From Solirubrobacterales bacterium (lineage in GTDB: Bacteria; Actinomycetota; Thermoleophilia; Solirubrobacterales; Solirubrobacteraceae): a stretch of 5,708 bases of DNA. Shown piece by piece: positions 1-5,479 of this stretch. Each line of letters starts with the position of its first letter. Position 1 is the first letter of the stretch. The position numbers were made by a program, and so were the translations under genes. The stretch lies in the NCBI GenBank assembly GCA_003151895.1, contig PLYX01000065.1, positions 148 to 5,855 of the forward strand, read 5' to 3'. Below the pieces are notes generated by a model. That model searched no databases. It saw only the letters and a program-made list of their open reading frames with translations, and was not told where the DNA came from.

Positions 1-304
1 TGTTGCGGATCGTGCCGTTCGGCGAGCGGTACATCTCCTTCAGGCCGAACTCCTGCACACGGGCCTCGTCGGGGGTGATGGTGGCGCACTTCACGCCCAC
101 CCCGTGGCGCTTGATCGCGTTGGCCGCTTCGACCGTTATCTCGTCCTCGCTCGCGTCGCGGCTCTCGATGCTGAGGTCGTAGTACTTCAGGTCGACATCC
201 AGGTAGGGCAGGATCAGCTGCTCCTTGATGAACGACCAGATGATCCGAGTCATCTCGTCGCCGTCGAGCTCGACGACTGGGTTCTCCACCTTGATCTTGG
301 CCAT
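1..304 (-). CDS. icd: NADP-dependent isocitrate dehydrogenase, N-terminal part (cut by window edge)
   Basis: Reading leftward from ATG at 304 gives 101 codons before the window ends, about a quarter of a usual ~405-aa protein. The enzyme oxidatively decarboxylates isocitrate to 2-oxoglutarate in the cytoplasmic TCA cycle, making NADPH. The N-terminus shows VVELDGDEMTRIIW (residues 10-23), DLKYYDLSIESRDA (38-51), VGVKCATITPDEARVQEF (69-86) and SPNGTIRN (94-101). These are hallmarks of the homodimeric IDH1/mycobacterial Icd1 type rather than the E. coli Icd type. Thr77, Ser94, Asn96 and Arg100 fall at the same numbers as the substrate-contacting residues of human IDH1. The start is supported by a GAGGA ribosome binding site 7 nt upstream. 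It is divergent from the AidB-like gene, with 147 nt between the start codons. The catalytic Tyr/Lys and the metal-binding Asp residues lie outside the window, so activity cannot be judged. Confidence 0.95.
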   Translation of the reverse strand, partial: MAKIKVENPVVELDGDEMTRIIWSFIKEQLILPYLDVDLKYYDLSIESRDASEDEITVEAANAIKRHGVGVKCATITPDEARVQEFGLKEMYRSPNGTIRN

Positions 305-311
305 ATGTCGG

Positions 312-316
312 TCCTC
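312..316 (-). promoter_or_regulatory. Ribosome binding site of icd
   Basis: On the minus strand GAGGA lies 7 nt before the ATG at 304. This is a good Shine-Dalgarno match at normal spacing, and it agrees with the start predicted from homology. Confidence 0.7.
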
Positions 317-333
317 GGGTAGCTGAAGCGTTG

Positions 334-354
334 GGGGCCCGACCATGCGGCCCC
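334..354 (-). promoter_or_regulatory. Short GC hairpin in the icd 5' leader
   Basis: GGGGCC (334-339) and GGCCCC (349-354) are perfect inverted repeats around a 9-nt loop. The hairpin sits 30-50 nt upstream of the icd start, so it would lie in the icd leader if transcription begins further upstream. It has no T-tract on either side, so it is not an intrinsic terminator. A 6-bp GC stem is not rare in DNA of this composition, and a regulatory role is only a guess. Confidence 0.3.
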
Positions 355-410
355 AGGGTTCGAGCCGTCGATGGGCGGCGCGGCGGAGATGCGCCCGCCG
401 GCGGGCGATG

Positions 411-436
411 CTATCGCGGAGGACTATCGCGGAGCG
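411..436. repeat. 13-nt tandem repeat in the icd/aidB divergent control region
   Basis: CTATCGCGGAG occurs at 411-421 and again at 424-434, giving a 13-nt period (411-423 and 424-436) with 11 of 13 positions identical. It lies immediately upstream of the candidate -10 box of the AidB-like gene, where a -35 element or operator would be. The 13-nt spacing is not a whole number of helical turns, so two copies of one site would not face the same side of the DNA. Within this repeat on the minus strand there is also a TAGCAT hexamer (413-408) that could be a weak -10 box for icd. Confidence 0.5.
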
Positions 437-437
437 G

Positions 438-443
438 TAACCT
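438..443 (+). promoter_or_regulatory. Candidate -10 box of the AidB-like gene
   Basis: TAACCT fits the TANNNT pattern of sigma-70-type -10 boxes and ends 8 nt before the ATG at 452 (5 nt before an in-frame GTG at 449). No Shine-Dalgarno sequence is correctly placed before this start: the nearest GGAG (431-434) is 17 nt away. A leaderless or nearly leaderless transcript would explain both facts. No convincing -35 is visible. Confidence 0.35.
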
Positions 444-451
444 GTCGTGTG

Positions 452-2152
452 ATGGCCACCGTCTCCGATCAAGAGCGCGCAGACGCGCCGGGGCAGACCC
501 ACGAGGTCTTCAACCAGGCTCCCCCCTTCGAGGGCGTCGATCTCTACTCCAGCAACGTGGCGCTCGTGGAGGCGGTTCAGCGCGAGGGCGCCGGCTGGGT
601 CGACGGGCAGGCGCGTGAAGTTGGCGTCTTCGCGGGCAGCGCCGAGGCAATCGAGCTGGGCCGGCTCGCCAACGAGAACGTGCCCGTCCTGCGCACCCAC
701 GACCGCTTCGGCAACCGCATCGACGAGGTCGACTATCACCCGGCCTACCACCGCTTCATGGAGAGGTCGATCTCGCACGGACTGCACTGCATCCCCTGGA
801 CGGAGGAGCGCCCCGGCGCGCACGCGGCGAGGGCGGCGACGTTCATGACGATGTCGCAGGCCGAGGGAGGCCACGGGTGTCCGATTTCGATGACCTACGC
901 AGCGGTGCCGACACTGCGCAAGCAGCCCGAGCTCGCCGCCGAGTGGGAGCCGCGCCTGTTCTCGCGTGTCTACGACGCACGCCACATCCCGCCCGCCGGG
1001 AAGGACGGCGTCACCTGCGGGATGTCGTTCACCGAGAAGCAGGGTGGATCGGACCTGCGCGCCAACACGACGACCGCGCGAGCCACCAATCGCTTCGCGA
1101 TCGGCGCCGGCGGCGGCGGGGCCAGCGGCGAGTACGAGCTGACCGGCCACAAGTGGTTCTGCTCGGCGCCGATGTCGGACCTGTTCCTCATAACGGCGGT
1201 GGCCGAGGAGGGCCTCTCCTGCTTCTTGCTGCCGCGCATCCTCCCCGACGGGACCCGCAACCGCTTCAACATCCAGCGCCTGAAGGACAAGCTCGGCAAC
1301 CGCTCCAACGCCTCCGCCGAGATCGAGCTGGACGGCGCCTGGGCGCAGATGGTGGGCGAGCCCGGCCGGGGCGTGGCGACGGTGGTGGAGATGATCAATC
1401 ACACCCGCTTGGACTGCGTCTTGGGCTCGGCCTCCGGCATGCGCCTGGGCGTCGCCATCGCCACCCATCACTGTGCCGGCCGATCGGCCTTCGGCAAGCC
1501 GCTGATCGAGCAGCCGCTGATGCGCAACGTGCTCGCCGACCTGTGCGTGGAGTCCGAGGCGGCCACGATCACGGCGATGCGACTCGCGCGCGCATACGAT
1601 GAGGCCGAAACCGACGAGCATGAGGCGCTGTTCAAGCGGGTGGCGACCGCCGTGGGCAAGTACTGGACCTGCAAGCGCGGCCCCGCTCATGCCGCCGAGG
1701 CGCTGGAGTGCCTTGGCGGCAACGGCTACGTGGAGGAGTCGGGCATGCCGCGGCTGTACCGTGAGATGCCGGTGAACTCCGCCTGGGAGGGCTCGGGCAA
1801 CGTGATGTGCCTCGACGTGCTGCGGGCGCTGGCCAAGCAGCCCAGCTCGCTCGATGCGTTCTTCGACGAGCTGGAGCTTGCAAGGGGAGCCGAGCAGCGC
1901 CTGGACTCCCACGTGCAGCGGCTGAAGGACAATCTCTCGAGCTTCGACGACATCCAGTGCAGAGCGCGGCGCATCGTCGAGGACATGGCGCTGGCACTGC
2001 AGGGCTCCTTGCTCGTGCGCCACGGCGCCCCCGCGGTGGCCGACGCCTTCTGCGCCTCGCGGCTCGGCGGCGACGGCGGCCTTGAGTACGGCACGCTCCC
2101 CGCGGGAACCGACTTCGAGGCGATCATCACGCGCAACCGCGTGCAGGTCTGA
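452..2152 (+). CDS. aidB: AidB-type acyl-CoA dehydrogenase family flavoprotein
   Basis: This 566-aa protein resembles E. coli AidB (541 aa), the FAD-containing, DNA-binding member of the acyl-CoA dehydrogenase superfamily induced in the adaptive response to alkylation. AidB has weak isovaleryl-CoA dehydrogenase activity and its repair role is debated. Hallmarks include QTHEVFNQ (15-22), EAVQREGAGW (40-49), ELGRLAN (68-74), GMSFTEKQGGSD (190-201), TGHKWF (231-236), RLKDKLGNRSNAS (276-288), KRGPAHAAEALECLGGNGY (408-426) and REMPVNSAWEGSGNVMCLD (437-455). Glu446 of WEGSGN is at the position of the usual catalytic base. The C-terminal ~100 residues correspond to the helical DNA-binding part of AidB. 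A glycine-rich loop (GAGGGGASG, 218-226) looks lineage-specific. The ATG at 452 was chosen because homology begins soon after it. The frame stays open to 371, but those 27 extra residues resemble nothing in the family and would run through the promoter region. The next gene is 241 nt away with its own promoter, so transcription is probably monocistronic. Confidence 0.93.
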   Translation: MATVSDQERADAPGQTHEVFNQAPPFEGVDLYSSNVALVEAVQREGAGWVDGQAREVGVFAGSAEAIELGRLANENVPVLRTHDRFGNRIDEVDYHPAYHRFMERSISHGLHCIPWTEERPGAHAARAATFMTMSQAEGGHGCPISMTYAAVPTLRKQPELAAEWEPRLFSRVYDARHIPPAGKDGVTCGMSFTEKQGGSDLRANTTTARATNRFAIGAGGGGASGEYELTGHKWFCSAPMSDLFLITAVAEEGLSCFLLPRILPDGTRNRFNIQRLKDKLGNRSNASAEIELDGAWAQMVGEPGRGVATVVEMINHTRLDCVLGSASGMRLGVAIATHHCAGRSAFGKPLIEQPLMRNVLADLCVESEAATITAMRLARAYDEAETDEHEALFKRVATAVGKYWTCKRGPAHAAEALECLGGNGYVEESGMPRLYREMPVNSAWEGSGNVMCLDVLRALAKQPSSLDAFFDELELARGAEQRLDSHVQRLKDNLSSFDDIQCRARRIVEDMALALQGSLLVRHGAPAVADAFCASRLGGDGGLEYGTLPAGTDFEAIITRNRVQV

Positions 2153-2209
2153 GAGAGGCATCACTCAGAGAGGCATCACTCATCACTCGCCGGCGGGTCT
2201 GAGAGAGGC
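2146..2209. repeat. Short direct repeats across and after the aidB stop codon
   Basis: AGAGAGGCATCACTC occurs twice in perfect tandem (2152-2166 and 2167-2181), followed by a 7-nt partial copy, ATCACTC (2182-2188). In addition GGTCTGAGAGAGGC at 2146-2159, which contains the aidB stop codon, recurs perfectly at 2196-2209, 50 nt downstream. The pattern suggests local slippage duplication just after the gene. It makes no hairpin with a T-tract, so it is not an intrinsic terminator. Confidence 0.85.
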
Positions 2210-2228
2210 CCGATCCGTGGAGGGACAG

Positions 2229-2306
2229 TTATATAAATTCTGAAATTTTGCGATAGTGGCTACATGCGTGTATACCATCGCAAAATTTCAAAATAGAGCA
2301 TATACA
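2229..2306. other. AT-rich island in the aidB-protease gap
   Basis: Only 24 of these 78 bases are G or C (31%), whereas both flanking genes are strongly GC-rich. The island carries the inverted repeat described separately. It contains no convincing gene. A 13-codon minus-strand ORF (2301-2260) has a GGAGGAG sequence 8 nt upstream, but no gene follows it on that strand. The composition could reflect an inserted fragment or a regulatory segment. Confidence 0.7.
2237..2294. repeat. Perfect 14-bp inverted repeat (AT-rich palindrome)
   Basis: TGAAATTTTGCGAT at 2241-2254 is the exact reverse complement of ATCGCAAAATTTCA at 2277-2290, with a 22-nt spacer. After one mismatch on the outside, ATT (2237-2239) pairs with AAT (2292-2294). 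On the inside, G2256/C2275 and T2257/A2274 also pair after one mismatch. A perfect 14-bp match is very unlikely by chance at this distance. It lacks a following T-tract on either strand, so it is a poor terminator. A dyad operator, a cruciform site or the remnant of a miniature transposable element are all possible. Confidence 0.8.
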
Positions 2307-2345
2307 ACGCTCCTCCCCGGTCCGACAACGCTCCTCCCCGGTCCC
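2304..2345. repeat. 21-nt tandem duplication upstream of the protease promoter
   Basis: ACAACGCTCCTCCCCGGTCC occupies 2304-2323 and again 2325-2344. The 21-nt units (2304-2324 and 2325-2345) differ only at their last base, G versus C. The period is two helical turns, so the copies face the same side of the DNA. They span about -90 to -49 relative to the predicted transcription start of the downstream protease, a position typical of activator sites. The alternative is a simple slippage duplication without function. Confidence 0.85.
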
Positions 2346-2358
2346 GATTGTTCGGACA

Positions 2359-2393
2359 CCGACCCGCGCGCCGCGACAGCCTAAGATCAATAG
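2359..2393 (+). promoter_or_regulatory. Leaderless promoter of the site-2 protease gene
   Basis: The -10 hexamer TAAGAT (2382-2387) matches TANNNT and is followed by exactly 6 nt and then the ATG at 2394. The predicted transcription start is therefore the A of the start codon. A weak -35 (CCGACC, 2359-2364, with the GAC core) lies 17 nt upstream. There is no Shine-Dalgarno sequence before this ATG, as expected for a leaderless transcript. Confidence 0.55.
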
Positions 2394-3566
2394 ATGGCCA
2401 CGAGAAGTCCAATGTCGCCGCGCGGCAGCATCCAGCTGACGCGCATCTTCGGCATCCGCGTCGGTGTCAGCAGGAGCTGGTTCCTTGTCCTCGCCTTTCT
2501 CATCGTCTTCCTCTCCCAGTACTTCCACGAAGTGCTCGGGGGGTCCACCAGCACGGCGTACGCGGTCGCCGTCGGCGGCGCGCTCGGCTACTTCGCCTCG
2601 TTGATCCTGCACGAGCTGGGGCACGCGCTCGTCTCGCGCCGGCTCGGCATCGCGATCCTGGGGATCGACTTGTGGTTCTTCGGCGGCATGGCCAAGCCCG
2701 CGCGCGAACCCGAGACCCCCGGTGAGGAATTCAAGATCTCCGCGGCGGGTCCGGCCGCGACGTTCGCGGTGCTGCTCGCCTGCGTCGGAGTGACTGCGGC
2801 CATAGCCGGCGGCGGTCACTTCACGGACGCGGTGCTCACCCGCGAAGGCTCCACCACAACGCCCGTGCTGGCGCTGCTGGCGTGGCTTGCGTTCATAAAT
2901 GCGGTGTTGCTCCTCTTCAACCTCGTCCCCGCCTTCCCGCTCGACGGTGGGCGGATCGCGCGCGCCGCGATCTGGTGGCGCACCGGCGACCGCCACCGCG
3001 GCACGCGGATCACGGGCCGTGCCGGTCAGGGCTTCGCGCTGGTGCTCGGTCTGGTGGGCCTGCTGGGCCTGTTGAACGGCAACAGCTTCGGCCTGTTCAC
3101 GCTCGTGCTCGGGCTGATCCTCTACCAAGCCTCGGGCGGCGCCGTCATGCAGGGCGCGCTCGGCCAGCGCATCCAGAGCGTAACGGTCGGCGACATCATG
3201 GATCGCGAGCCCCCCACGATCCCCGCCGAGCTGAAGGTTCTCGATGCGCAGGAGCAGTTCTTCGTGCGCTACCGCCACCCATGGTTCGCGGTGGTGGACC
3301 ACGCCCGCCACTTCCTCGGGGTGGTGCGCTCGGAGCGGATCGACGCGGAAATCGCCGCGGGACGGCCCGCCCTGGAGGTGGGCGACGTGCTCGAGCCGGA
3401 TCTGCCGGTGCGCATCGACGAGCAGGAGCCGCTCGAGTCGCTGCTGCGCAGCGAGGGTCTTGGCCGGCTCGGCGGGATGGTGGCGGTCGACGCCGACGGC
3501 GTTTTGCGGGGCGTCGTGACGGTCGCCCAGATCCGCCAGGCGCTCAACCCGGCCGGCGGGTCTTGA
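2394..3566 (+). CDS. Site-2 protease family zinc metalloprotease with C-terminal CBS domains (Rip3-like, M50B)
   Basis: This is a 390-aa integral membrane protease. Members of this family cut transmembrane or membrane-proximal segments, often of anti-sigma factors, within the membrane. HELGH at 73-77 supplies the two zinc-binding histidines and catalytic Glu74. NLVPAFPLDGG at 176-186 supplies the third ligand, Asp184. Hydrophobic segments lie at about 28-44, 54-80, 115-138, 155-180 and 213-245. The soluble C-terminus has two CBS-like repeats, about 262-320 (VGDIMDREPPTIPAELKVLD) and 330-384 (VGDVLEPDLPVRIDEQEP), which commonly sense adenine nucleotides. Length and order match mycobacterial Rip3 and other prokaryotic CBS-containing S2P proteins. 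There is no PDZ domain. The start at 2394 coincides with the predicted leaderless transcription start; a second ATG at 2412 is possible. No anti-sigma factor or other candidate substrate gene lies nearby, so the substrate is unknown. Confidence 0.92.
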   Translation: MATRSPMSPRGSIQLTRIFGIRVGVSRSWFLVLAFLIVFLSQYFHEVLGGSTSTAYAVAVGGALGYFASLILHELGHALVSRRLGIAILGIDLWFFGGMAKPAREPETPGEEFKISAAGPAATFAVLLACVGVTAAIAGGGHFTDAVLTREGSTTTPVLALLAWLAFINAVLLLFNLVPAFPLDGGRIARAAIWWRTGDRHRGTRITGRAGQGFALVLGLVGLLGLLNGNSFGLFTLVLGLILYQASGGAVMQGALGQRIQSVTVGDIMDREPPTIPAELKVLDAQEQFFVRYRHPWFAVVDHARHFLGVVRSERIDAEIAAGRPALEVGDVLEPDLPVRIDEQEPLESLLRSEGLGRLGGMVAVDADGVLRGVVTVAQIRQALNPAGGS

Positions 3567-3630
3567 ACGCAGGAACGCAGGTACGCAGGTACGGAGGTAC
3601 GGCAGGAACGCAGGAACGCAGGTACGCAGG
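3566..3630. repeat. Degenerate 8-nt repeat array (A/T)ACGCAGG
   Basis: Eight head-to-tail units begin on the last base of the protease stop codon: AACGCAGG, AACGCAGG, TACGCAGG, TACGGAGG, TACGGCAGG (9 nt), AACGCAGG, AACGCAGG, TACGCAGG. A partial TACG follows. There is also a higher-order duplication: the 28 nt at 3566-3593 recur exactly at 3607-3634, a 41-nt period. The minus strand, if translated, yields repeated RTCVPAFL peptides, which could create false protein predictions. This is a short variable-number tandem repeat with no proven function. Confidence 0.95.
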
Positions 3631-3686
3631 TACGTCCAGATACGACCGAATCCCATAACGGACGTGCATGACCGCGGGAGCCCGGC

Positions 3687-3715
3687 TCGACGCGCACGGG
3701 AGCGCTCGTTATAGA
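3687..3715 (+). promoter_or_regulatory. Candidate sdhA promoter
   Basis: TCGACG (3687-3692; four of six matches to TTGACA) and TATAGA (3710-3715) are separated by 17 nt. An overlapping TAGAGT (3712-3717) also fits TANNNT. The predicted start near 3722 leaves a leader of about 48 nt before sdhA. This fits sdhA being the first gene of its transcript. Confidence 0.45.
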
Positions 3716-3760
3716 GTCCCGGCCGACACGCACCACCACTCTTCTCCTCCGACGATCCCC

Positions 3761-3766
3761 AGGGAG
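3761..3766 (+). promoter_or_regulatory. Ribosome binding site that fixes the sdhA start
   Basis: AGGGAG ends 3 nt before ATG 3770, which is slightly close but workable. It supports 3770 over the in-frame ATG at 3668, whose 34 additional residues would run through the candidate promoter and have no counterpart in SdhA proteins. Confidence 0.6.
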
Positions 3767-3769
3767 CTC

Positions 3770-5479
3770 ATGCCGGCACACGACGTCTTGATCATCGGCG
3801 CAGGTCTCGCGGGCCAGCGCGCCGCGCTCGCCGCCGCGCAGGCCGGCGCAAGCGTCGCGATCGTGAGCAAGGTCCATCCGGTGCGCTCCCATTCGGTGGC
3901 TGCCGCGGGCGGCATCAACGCGGCGATCAGCGTCGACGACGACTGGCATTCGCACGCGTATGACACCGTCAAGGGCTCGGACTTCCTCGGCGACCAGGAC
4001 GCGATCGAGATCATGTGCTCGGAGGCGCCCCACGAGGTGATGCACCTCGAGCACATCGGGGTGACCTTCCACCGCAACGACAAGGGCGAGCTCGACCTGC
4101 GCGCGTTCGGCGGCGCCTCGATGAAGCGCACCGCCTACGTGGCCGACATCACAGGCCAGGCGATTCTGCACGTGCTGTATGAGCAGCTGATGAAGCACCA
4201 CGAGCAGGTGGAGCGCTACGAGGAGTGGTTCGTGACCTCGCTGCTGCAGGACGACTCGGGGCGCTGCTGCGGCGTGATCGCTCGCGACGTGCGCTCGGGG
4301 CGCATGGAGGTGCTGAAAGCCAAGAACGTGATCCTCGCGTGCGGCGGGGCCGGCCAGGTGTACAGCCCGACCACCAACGCTTTGATCGTGACCGGCGACG
4401 GGATCGCGCAGGCATACCGCATCGGGGCGCCGCTGATGGACATGGAGATGGTGCAATACCACCCGACGACGCTCGTCGAGAACGGCATCTTGATCACCGA
4501 GGGCGCGCGCGGCGAGGGCGCGACCCTGCTCAACTCCGACGGCGAGCGGTTCATGGAGAAGTACGCGCCCAACAAGATGGAGCTCGCCTCGCGCGACGTG
4601 GTCTCGCGCGCCGAGCAGACCGAGATCCTCGAGGGCCGCGGCGTGGGTCCCCAGAAAGCCGGCATCTATCTCGACATCACGAAGGTGCCGCGCAAGCGCA
4701 CCTTGGAGGCATTGCGAGAGATCGTCAACATCGGCAAGGACTTCGCCGGCGTGGACATCACCCGCGAGCCGATCATGATCCGCCCCGGGGCGCACTACAT
4801 CATGGGGGGCGTGAAGACCGACGTCAACGGCGCCACCTCAGTTGAGGGCCTCTACGCGGCGGGCGAGGTGGCGTGCGTGTCGGTGCACGGCGGCAACCGC
4901 CTCGGCGCCAACTCCCTGCTCGACACGCTCATCTTCGGCCGGCGCGCCGGCGAGCACGCCGCGGCGAGGGCCACCTCGATGGCGCTGCCGAGCGCCTCCG
5001 AGGCCCGGCTGGGCGACGACGTGGCGATGATCGATGCCATCCTGGCACGGCCGCGCACGGGCCGGCGCGTGTCCGAGATCAAGGGCGAGCTCGGCGAGAC
5101 GATGAACAAGCACGTCGCCGTCTACCGCGACGAGCAGGGCCTGCAGAGCGCCCACGAGGTCGTCAGGCGCCTGAAGGAGGAGGCGAAGAGCGCGTATGTG
5201 GACGACCACGGCGCCGTCTTCAACCAGGACGTGCTCGGGGCGATCGAGCTCGGATACATGCTCGACTGCGCCGAGGCGATCGTGGTGGGCGCGATCGAGC
5301 GCAAGGAGTCACGCGGGGCGCAGTTCCGCACCGACTACCCCGAGCGCAACGACGAGCAGTGGCTCAAGCACATCGACATCACCGCCGGCGCCGACGGGGT
5401 GGGCGGGGTGGGTGGGCCTCGAATCACCTACTCGCCGGTCACGATCACCCAGTGGCAACCGGAGGAGCGGAAATACTGA
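3770..5479 (+). CDS. sdhA: Succinate dehydrogenase / fumarate reductase flavoprotein subunit
   Basis: This complete 569-aa catalytic subunit of complex II oxidises succinate to fumarate and passes electrons through FAD to the SdhB iron-sulfur clusters on the inner face of the membrane. The N-terminus has the dinucleotide-binding motif GAGLAG (10-15). RSHSVAAAGG (39-48) is the FAD-binding signature, and its His41 is the expected covalent flavin attachment residue. Active-site motifs are HPTTL (231-235), TEGARGEGA (243-251), SRDVVSR (274-280), RPGAHYIMGGV (338-348) and HGGNRLGANSLLD (373-385). The expected residues His231, Arg275, His342 and Arg377 are all present. The C-terminus RGAQFRTDYPERNDEQWLKH (515-534) is typical of SdhA. 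An unusual glycine-rich stretch, GADGVGGVGG (540-549), is encoded by a G-quadruplex-like DNA tract. The sdhB gene follows in the same direction. No membrane anchor gene (sdhC/sdhD) lies upstream, unlike the common sdhCDAB order, so the anchors must lie beyond the window. Confidence 0.97.
   Translation: MPAHDVLIIGAGLAGQRAALAAAQAGASVAIVSKVHPVRSHSVAAAGGINAAISVDDDWHSHAYDTVKGSDFLGDQDAIEIMCSEAPHEVMHLEHIGVTFHRNDKGELDLRAFGGASMKRTAYVADITGQAILHVLYEQLMKHHEQVERYEEWFVTSLLQDDSGRCCGVIARDVRSGRMEVLKAKNVILACGGAGQVYSPTTNALIVTGDGIAQAYRIGAPLMDMEMVQYHPTTLVENGILITEGARGEGATLLNSDGERFMEKYAPNKMELASRDVVSRAEQTEILEGRGVGPQKAGIYLDITKVPRKRTLEALREIVNIGKDFAGVDITREPIMIRPGAHYIMGGVKTDVNGATSVEGLYAAGEVACVSVHGGNRLGANSLLDTLIFGRRAGEHAAARATSMALPSASEARLGDDVAMIDAILARPRTGRRVSEIKGELGETMNKHVAVYRDEQGLQSAHEVVRRLKEEAKSAYVDDHGAVFNQDVLGAIELGYMLDCAEAIVVGAIERKESRGAQFRTDYPERNDEQWLKHIDITAGADGVGGVGGPRITYSPVTITQWQPEERKY
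5396..5416 (+). other. G-quadruplex-type tract on the coding strand near the end of sdhA
   Basis: Five G-runs of 4, 3, 4, 3 and 3 bases are separated by single-nucleotide loops (T, C, T, T). This meets the standard four-run G-quadruplex pattern with the shortest loops, which generally form the most stable structures. It would be present in the mRNA. It encodes the glycine-rich GVGGVGG segment of SdhA, which probably tolerates variation. Confidence 0.8.
5461..5467 (+). promoter_or_regulatory. Shine-Dalgarno-like GGAGGAG at the end of sdhA
   Basis: GGAGGAG sits 11 nt before the ATG at 5479 of the small ORF, inside codons encoding Pro-Glu-Glu-Arg of the SdhA C-terminus. PEERKY-like endings are common in SdhA, so the sequence may be explained by coding alone. 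The spacing is longer than ideal. Confidence 0.35.

Noticed and set aside
320..370. tRNA-like stretch ending in GGGTTCGAGCC
   Set aside because: The TTCGAGC resembles a T-loop, but the flanking bases do not form the 5-bp T-stem, and no D-arm, anticodon arm or acceptor stem could be found.
371..451. N-terminal extension of the AidB-like gene to the ATG at 371
   Set aside because: The extra 27 residues have no family counterpart and overlap the tandem repeat and -10 candidate. Homology starts shortly after the ATG at 452.
2264..2296. 10-codon plus-strand ORF inside the AT-rich island
   Set aside because: It has no ribosome binding site, no leaderless promoter at its start, and is no longer than expected by chance.
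2241..2300. The AT-rich palindrome as an intrinsic terminator
   Set aside because: The stem is AT-rich with a 22-nt loop and is not followed by a T-tract on either strand.
2189..3563. 12-nt direct repeat GCCGGCGGGTCT at 2189-2200 and 3552-3563 flanking the protease gene, as a possible cassette boundary
   Set aside because: About one 12-nt match is expected by chance among the roughly 16 million position pairs in a window this size, and more in GC-rich DNA. No other sign of insertion was seen.
3566..3630. The 8-nt repeat array as a CRISPR array
   Set aside because: The units are contiguous and only 8-9 nt long with no spacers, and no cas genes are present.
3668..3769. N-terminal extension of sdhA to the ATG at 3668
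   Set aside because: SdhA proteins begin just before the GxGxxG motif, which matches the ATG at 3770. The extension would cross the candidate promoter and has no ribosome binding site of note.
2229..4795. Two long overlapping minus-strand open frames (2229-3656 and 3269-4795, 475 and 508 codons)
   Set aside because: They lie antisense to the well-supported protease and sdhA genes, have the low-complexity composition of antisense frames in GC-rich DNA, and show no recognisable domain. Their length reflects the scarcity of stop codons.
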